Of a DNA stretch of 6,319 nucleotides, positions 5,257 through 6,319 are shown piece after piece; the stretch's first letter is position 1, and each line of letters begins with the position of its first letter. The position numbers and the translations under genes are program-made. Under the pieces are notes generated by a model. The model was given only the letters and a program-made list of their open reading frames with translations. It ran no database searches and had not been told where the DNA came from. Source of the stretch: Lachnospiraceae bacterium (lineage in GTDB: Bacteria > Bacillota_A > Clostridia > Lachnospirales > Lachnospiraceae). The stretch lies in assembly GCA_024690425.1 (NCBI GenBank), contig JAILCT010000169.1:1-6319 (forward strand). Direction: 5' to 3'.

Positions 5257-5910
5257 ATGAACAAGCGCAATTATCAGAAGGAACTAGATAAAGTACTGGA
5301 AGGTCTGGACAGCAGACCTTCTTTGCTTCTTCACTCATGTTGCGGCCCCTGCAGCTCTTATGTGCTTACCTACCTTGCGAGGTATTTTGATATAACGGTC
5401 ATTTATTATAATCCCAATATCTTTCCGCCAGAGGAATTTGATAAGCGCCTTAAGGAGCAGAAGAGGCTTATAGATGCCCTTAACCATGATCTGAGGCAGG
5501 GGGATGAAGGGAATGAAGGTGCCGTCATGCCCGAAGGAGCGCCTGATATAAGGCTTGTGGCGGGTGACTATGACCCGGATGTCTTTTTTGACATGGCCGG
5601 GGGACTAGAGGATGTCCCGGAGGGCGGGGAGCGATGTTTTAAGTGCTATGAACTGCGCATGAGGGAAGCGGCTGCCATGGCTAAGGATGGAGGATATGAC
5701 TATTTCACGACGACCCTGTCCATAAGTCCTCTTAAGAATGCGGAGAAGATAAATGAGATAGGGGAAGCCCTTGAGAAGGAATACGGAGTTAAGCATCTGC
5801 CTTCGGATTTTAAGAAGAAGGAGGGCTACAAGCAGTCGATAGAGTTAAGCAGGAAATATGATCTATACAGGCAGGACTATTGTGGATGCGTGTTTTCAAG
5901 GAGAGACTGA
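5257..5910 (+). CDS. queH: Epoxyqueuosine reductase QueH
   Basis: This 217-residue cytoplasmic protein belongs to the QueH (former DUF208) family, the non-orthologous replacement of QueG. It carries out the last step of queuosine synthesis, reducing epoxyqueuosine to queuosine at the wobble position of GUN-anticodon tRNAs. Visible motifs are LLLHSCCGPCSSY (23-35, with Cys28, Cys29, Cys32), YYNPNIFP (50-57), ERCFKCYELRM (125-135, Cys127 and Cys130), FTTTLSISPLKN (150-161), and the C-terminal SDFKKKEGYKQSIELS and QDYCGCVFSRRD (Cys209 and Cys211). These cysteines serve the family's iron-sulfur cluster and metal site. Residues about 76-98 are a Gly/Glu/Asp-rich stretch that looks like an insertion before the conserved GDYDPD. 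The ATG lies 5 bases after the thioredoxin stop; AAGTAGGT across that stop is its probable ribosome site. No other queuosine gene is in the window. Confidence 0.95.
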   Translation: MNKRNYQKELDKVLEGLDSRPSLLLHSCCGPCSSYVLTYLARYFDITVIYYNPNIFPPEEFDKRLKEQKRLIDALNHDLRQGDEGNEGAVMPEGAPDIRLVAGDYDPDVFFDMAGGLEDVPEGGERCFKCYELRMREAAAMAKDGGYDYFTTTLSISPLKNAEKINEIGEALEKEYGVKHLPSDFKKKEGYKQSIELSRKYDLYRQDYCGCVFSRRD

Positions 5911-5954
5911 GACATATATGAACGAAAGGACAGACGGCTAAGGCCGGTATTAAT

Positions 5955-5959
5955 GGAGG
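5955..5959 (+). promoter_or_regulatory. Ribosome binding site of the beta-helix hydrolase gene
   Basis: GGAGG ends 7 bases before the ATG at 5967, an ideal spacing, and fixes the start of the truncated last gene. No convincing promoter was found in the 56 bases between queH and this gene, so read-through from the thioredoxin promoter is possible. Confidence 0.8.
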
Positions 5960-5966
5960 AAATTGG

Positions 5967-6319
5967 ATGAAGTATTATGTAAACCAGAATGCAAGACCAA
6001 ACGGTGACGGAAGTGAGGGTAAGCCCTTCCTCAGGATCGGGCAGGCCGCCGAAATAGCCCTTCCGGGGGATGAGGTTATTGTCGCACCCGGTATATACCG
6101 TGAGGATGTAAGCCCTAAGAACGCGGGAACTGAGAGACAGAGGATAGTGTACAGGTCACAGATCCCTCAGGAGGCGGTAATAACAGGGGCCGACAGGTTC
6201 GATACATGGGAGAATCATTCGGGTGATGTCTGGAAGCTTACGGTTCCCAATTCATACTTTGGAAGCTGTAATCCCTACACGACACTCGTATCCGGCGACT
6301 GGCTGGACGGCAGTGTGAG
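5967..6319 (+). CDS. Beta-helix carbohydrate-active enzyme, probable GH120 beta-xylosidase (N-terminal 117 residues, runs off the window)
   Basis: The frame is open from the ATG to the window end. It begins MKYYVNQNARPNGDGSEGKPF, the usual opening of right-handed parallel beta-helix proteins (a DUF1565-like entry strand), followed by QAAEIALPGDEVIVAPGIYRE (26-46). The stretch VWKLTVPNSYFGSCNPY (88-104) followed by SGDWL (109-113) closely resembles, from memory, the corresponding part of the Thermoanaerobacterium beta-xylosidase that founded glycoside hydrolase family 120. That makes a GH120 enzyme releasing xylose from xylo-oligosaccharides the best call. There is no signal peptide, so it would act inside the cell on imported oligosaccharides. 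The catalytic residues lie beyond the window, so another beta-helix lyase or hydrolase cannot be excluded. The gene follows queH by 56 bases; the functional link to queH is probably none. Confidence 0.75.
   Translation, partial: MKYYVNQNARPNGDGSEGKPFLRIGQAAEIALPGDEVIVAPGIYREDVSPKNAGTERQRIVYRSQIPQEAVITGADRFDTWENHSGDVWKLTVPNSYFGSCNPYTTLVSGDWLDGSV

Noticed and set aside
5918..5941. A seven-codon open frame (MNERTDG) between queH and the beta-helix gene as a leader peptide.
   Set aside because: The nearest ribosome-site-like sequence is about 14 bases away, and there is no attenuator structure.
5935..5946. A small hairpin CGGC-TAAG-GCCG after queH as a terminator.
   Set aside because: The stem has only four pairs and no T-run follows.

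Overview
The window is about 6.3 kb of moderate-GC DNA with tightly packed genes, strong GGAGG-type ribosome binding sites, frequent use of the codons AGG/AGA (Arg) and ATA (Ile), and Gram-positive-type cell-wall and queuosine genes. Together these suggest an anaerobic Clostridia genome, most likely a gut or rumen member of the Lachnospiraceae. This assignment is an inference from style and gene content; no rRNA or other marker gene is present.

Positions 1-3209 (+) are the end of an operon for a FecCD/BtuCDF-type ABC importer. It holds the C-terminus of the substrate-binding protein, a complete membrane permease starting at TTG, and a 639-residue protein in which the importer ATPase is fused in one unbroken frame to a complete CbiD (cobalt-precorrin-5B C1-methyltransferase of anaerobic cobalamin synthesis). 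This fusion is the most unusual item in the window. It ties the transporter to corrinoid or cobalt metabolism and physically joins import to corrin-ring synthesis.

Positions 3249-4105 (+) hold a separately promoted gene for a secreted L,D-transpeptidase with an extra N-terminal domain. It converges on a minus-strand gene (4106-4765) for a YkgJ-type cysteine-cluster protein. The two stop codons abut inside the palindrome TGATCA, leaving no intergenic space.

Positions 4766-4939 form a divergent control region with a good sigma-A-type promoter for the rightward genes and a 25-base imperfect hairpin. The rightward unit is a thioredoxin gene (4940-5251) followed after 5 bases by queH (5257-5910), the epoxyqueuosine reductase of the last step of queuosine synthesis; the two look translationally coupled. 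After a 56-base gap, the window ends inside a beta-helix protein whose N-terminus resembles glycoside hydrolase family 120 beta-xylosidases, consistent with a plant-fibre-degrading gut or rumen bacterium.

No tRNA, rRNA, insertion sequence, CRISPR array or riboswitch was recognised. No stretch longer than 300 bases lacks a gene.
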